This document shows, piece by piece, positions 62,005 to 64,000 of a stretch of 64,000 nucleotides of DNA (position 1 is the stretch's first letter; each line of letters opens with the position of its first letter). This stretch comes from Saprospirales bacterium (GTDB taxonomy: Bacteria > Bacteroidota > Bacteroidia > Chitinophagales > Saprospiraceae), in the NCBI GenBank assembly GCA_002698985.1, contig PAAY01000061.1, forward strand, positions 22,204-86,203. The letters run 5' to 3'. The translations under genes were made by a program, and so were the position numbers. The notes beneath the pieces are model-generated. The model did not search any database. It was not told the origin of the DNA and worked only from the letters and a program-made list of their open reading frames with translations.

Positions 62005-63303
62005 GTGAATACAAACCGCCAACCATTGGAGCTGAACGCAGATTTCAAGTATGCGCTTGATCTGCTGGAAAAAACCGACCGCAGCCTTTTCCTCACGGGA
62101 AAGGCCGGCACCGGTAAATCTACTTTTCTCCAACTTTTCCGACGGACGACGAAAAAGAAAACCGTTGTGCTGGCTCCCACAGGCATTGCGGCACTCAATG
62201 TGCAAGGGCAAACCATCCACTCCTTTTTCGGCTTCCCGCCCAGGGTCATTTTACCGAAGGACATCAAAAAAAGCGGTTACCGCAAATGGTTCAAGAAAAT
62301 CGAGGTGATGGTCATCGATGAAATCAGCATGGTGCGAGCAGACCTGTTGGATGCCATTGACCGTTCATTGCAAATCCACCGTGATAACCTGCTGCCGTTC
62401 GGAGGTGTGCAGGTGGTTTTCATCGGCGACCTGTTCCAGTTACCCCCTGTGGTCTCTACCGATGAAGAGCGGATGATGCTGGAGGCCCGTTACGATTCGC
62501 CCTATTTCTTTTCTGCCCATGTGATGCAGAACGTGGATATGGAAAACCTGGAACTCCGCAAGGTTTACAGGCAGGACAACCGGCATTTTCTCCGCCTGTT
62601 GGATGCCGTGCGTCTCAACCAGGTGGATTGGGAAGATCTGGAGGATCTCAATTCCCGTTACCAGCCGGCCTTCAAGCCCACCAAATCTTACATCACGCTT
62701 TCGCCATACAACAGGGTGGTGGACCGGATAAATCAACGGGAGCTGGCGAACCTTTCCACCCCTGAGTACATCTTCAGCGCAAAGGTGGAAGGCAGCTTCG
62801 ACCCTCGCCTTTACCCTGCCGATTTTGAAATGCACCTGAAAGAAGGTGCCCAGGTGATGTTCATCAAAAACGACCCTGAAGGCGAATTTGTGAACGGCAC
62901 CATAGGGGAAGTAGTCCATCTGGACCATCAGAAAATTGTGGTGGAAGCCAACGAGGGCGAAAATACCAAAACCATCGTTGTGGAACCGGCCACCTGGGAG
63001 GTGTTGAAATACCGTCCGAAAAAGGGCAATCCGGAAGAATTGGAAACCGAAGTGCTGGGCACTTTCACCCAATATCCGCTCAAACTGGCCTGGGCGGTCA
63101 CCATCCACAAAGCGCAGGGAAAGACCTTCGACAAGGTGGTGATTGACATGGGGCGGGGCGCCTTCGAATTTGGTCAGGCCTACGTTGCGCTCAGCCGCTG
63201 CCGGACCCTGGAGGGCATTGTGCTGCATCAGAAATTGCGGCACGAGGACATCCGGGTGGATGAGCGCATCGTGGACTACTACGAAACCCACATCCTCAAC
63301 TGA
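62005..63303 (+). CDS. PIF1-like / RecD2-related AAA ATPase helicase
   Basis: 432 residues from a GTG at 62005; no ATG lies early enough to keep the N-terminus. SF1 helicase: Walker A FLTGKAGTGKSTFL near residue 32, motif Ia LAPTGIAALNV, Walker B VMVIDEISMVRADLLD, motif III IGDLFQLPPV, RKVYRQD, and a late WAVTIHKAQGKTFDKVVID (motif V) and YVALSRCRTLEG (motif VI). These are PIF1/Dda hallmarks. ATP-driven 5'-3' DNA unwinding. Shorter than many PIF1-like proteins, which often add a C-terminal helicase-RNaseD-C or UvrD-type domain. Confidence 0.9.
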   Translation: MNTNRQPLELNADFKYALDLLEKTDRSLFLTGKAGTGKSTFLQLFRRTTKKKTVVLAPTGIAALNVQGQTIHSFFGFPPRVILPKDIKKSGYRKWFKKIEVMVIDEISMVRADLLDAIDRSLQIHRDNLLPFGGVQVVFIGDLFQLPPVVSTDEERMMLEARYDSPYFFSAHVMQNVDMENLELRKVYRQDNRHFLRLLDAVRLNQVDWEDLEDLNSRYQPAFKPTKSYITLSPYNRVVDRINQRELANLSTPEYIFSAKVEGSFDPRLYPADFEMHLKEGAQVMFIKNDPEGEFVNGTIGEVVHLDHQKIVVEANEGENTKTIVVEPATWEVLKYRPKKGNPEELETEVLGTFTQYPLKLAWAVTIHKAQGKTFDKVVIDMGRGAFEFGQAYVALSRCRTLEGIVLHQKLRHEDIRVDERIVDYYETHILN

Positions 63304-63360
63304 CACCATTGAACACTAACCTAAACCTGGCGGCAGTGTCGCCACAAACCACATTTTTCC

Positions 63361-63783
63361 ATGAAGATACGTCTGAGCTTTATCGTGATGTTGTTCGCCG
63401 TTCTTTTCGCTTCGCAAAACTCGATGGCGGCTATCCGTTCTTCGGCGGTGCCTGCGGAACACCAATCCACTGAATTGTCAGGGCAGCTCGAGAAAAACAC
63501 CTCTGTCAAGAAGACCGGGAAGTGGCAGGCCAAAAAAGAACGCTGGAAAAAGAAGTTTGAAAAGAAAATGGCCAAATGGACGAAAAAGGCCAAAAAACAC
63601 AAAAAGAAGCGTGGGACTCTGTTCGACAGCAATTACCTGACGCTCTGCGTCATCCTGTTCCTTGCCGCAGTCGTTTTCTTCGCAATAGGAGGGGCCATTT
63701 TCAACATCTTCGGCTCGGTCTCAGCCCTCGCAGCAGCCATTTTCTTCGTGCTGTGGTTGTTGGAATACACGGGGAATCTGTGA
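63361..63783 (+). CDS. Small exported membrane protein with Lys-rich linker, unknown function
   Basis: 140 residues. Signal peptide 1-23 (LFASQNSMAA), a highly basic Lys/Trp-rich segment (about 50-85: KWQAKKERWKKKFEKKMAKW) and two adjacent transmembrane helices (about 95-113 and 117-135). Frequent in Bacteroidota but unnamed to my knowledge. The TGA stop is followed by a T7 run and then TGAGGAAC-type octamers. Confidence 0.6.
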   Translation: MKIRLSFIVMLFAVLFASQNSMAAIRSSAVPAEHQSTELSGQLEKNTSVKKTGKWQAKKERWKKKFEKKMAKWTKKAKKHKKKRGTLFDSNYLTLCVILFLAAVVFFAIGGAIFNIFGSVSALAAAIFFVLWLLEYTGNL

Positions 63784-63790
63784 TTTTTTT

Positions 63791-63814
63791 TGAGGAATCG
63801 AGGAACTGAGTCCC
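63791..63814 (+). repeat. TGAGGAAC-type octamers after a stop codon
   Basis: TGAGGAAT, CGAGGAAC, TGAGTCCC, same family as 19415-19454. Confidence 0.65.
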
Positions 63815-63865
63815 CTGCAAAAAGTCCGATTGATTAATTCCATTGGGAATTTTAATCATTTATCT

Positions 63866-63984
63866 GCCGGACGGAGTCCGGCGGGAGGAGGCACCGGACA
63901 TCCCGAAGGAATTTCGGGAGGCGCCAGCAACCACGCTGGTTCCGGACTCCGTCCGGGACCACATCTTGTCGGACTCTGTCCGAC
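63866..63984. repeat. Cluster of five short palindromes at the right edge
   Basis: GCCGGAC-gga-GTCCGGC (63866-63882), TCCCGAA/TTCGGGA (63901-63919), CCAGC/GCTGG (63924-63939), CCGGAC-tcc-GTCCGG (63942-63956) and GTCGGAC-tct-GTCCGAC (63968-63984). Three share a CGGAC-nnn-GTCCG core. May continue past the window. Confidence 0.75.
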
Positions 63985-64000
63985 CTTTGTTCAGAAAGAA

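Overview
The window reads as a chromosomal segment of a Bacteroidota bacterium, most likely a Saprospiria/Lewinella-type marine or wastewater member. The evidence is a type IX secretion (T9SS) sorting domain of type A (37236-39509) and one of type B (27133-29451), a TonB receptor with a carboxypeptidase-regulatory-like N-terminus next to a DUF5689 lipoprotein, a fused alpha/beta 2-oxoacid dehydrogenase E1, a Bacteroidota-type sdhCAB operon, and many promoters of the Bacteroidota form TAnnTTTG with a -33 TTG. The genus is inference. I found no rRNA, tRNA, CRISPR array, transposase or integrase.

Layout. 1-9.5 kb: partial E1 (minus), then DUF1573 protein, CPBP protease, VWA lipoprotein, M1 and S9 peptidases (plus). 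9.5-13.3 kb: sdhC-sdhA-sdhB with a good promoter and terminator. 13.3-22 kb (minus): tolC-hlyD efflux pair without its pump, a lipoprotein, a small membrane protein, rimO, cca, dusB. 22-26 kb: BatE-like protein, a secreted protein, etfB and etfA. 26-29.5 kb: an AT-rich accessory stretch with a lipoprotein whose start lies across a seven-copy heptanucleotide repeat, and a large T9SS protein. 29.5-35 kb (minus): coiled-coil membrane protein, folD, a stand-alone lantibiotic-dehydratase-C-type protein, dnaK. 35-40.8 kb: a 122-bp tandem repeat, a DUF433/DUF5615 toxin-antitoxin pair, yggS, an FG-GAP T9SS protein and an HI0933/BaiN-like flavoprotein. 40.8-49.5 kb: low-GC island. 49.5-64 kb: coiled-coil protein, a binding-protein/porin fusion, DUF5689 lipoprotein, TonB receptor, serine hydrolase, aldo/keto reductase, nuclease, PIF1-like helicase and small proteins.

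Three observations stand out. (1) The island at 40.8-49.5 kb sits at the 3' end of the BaiN-like gene. It holds an AHH-nuclease polymorphic toxin, an Imm11-like immunity protein and a DUF262/DUF1524 (GmrSD-like) protein, and is partitioned by a 287-bp direct copy of that gene's tail (about 96% identical) and an older, eroded tail remnant. This looks like a layered record of two cargo insertions, each pushing the old gene tail to the right. (2) Short tandem repeats with periods of 7, 8 or 10, never a multiple of three, sit at gene ends. Four heptamer blocks (17.5, 23.0, 52.5, 54.0 kb) begin at the TAG stop of a minus-strand gene, and a 20-bp palindromic array at 31.8 kb does the same. (3) A 104-bp inverted-repeat element occurs at 43.2 and 60.8 kb with a hairpin whose stem sequence changed while its pairing was kept.
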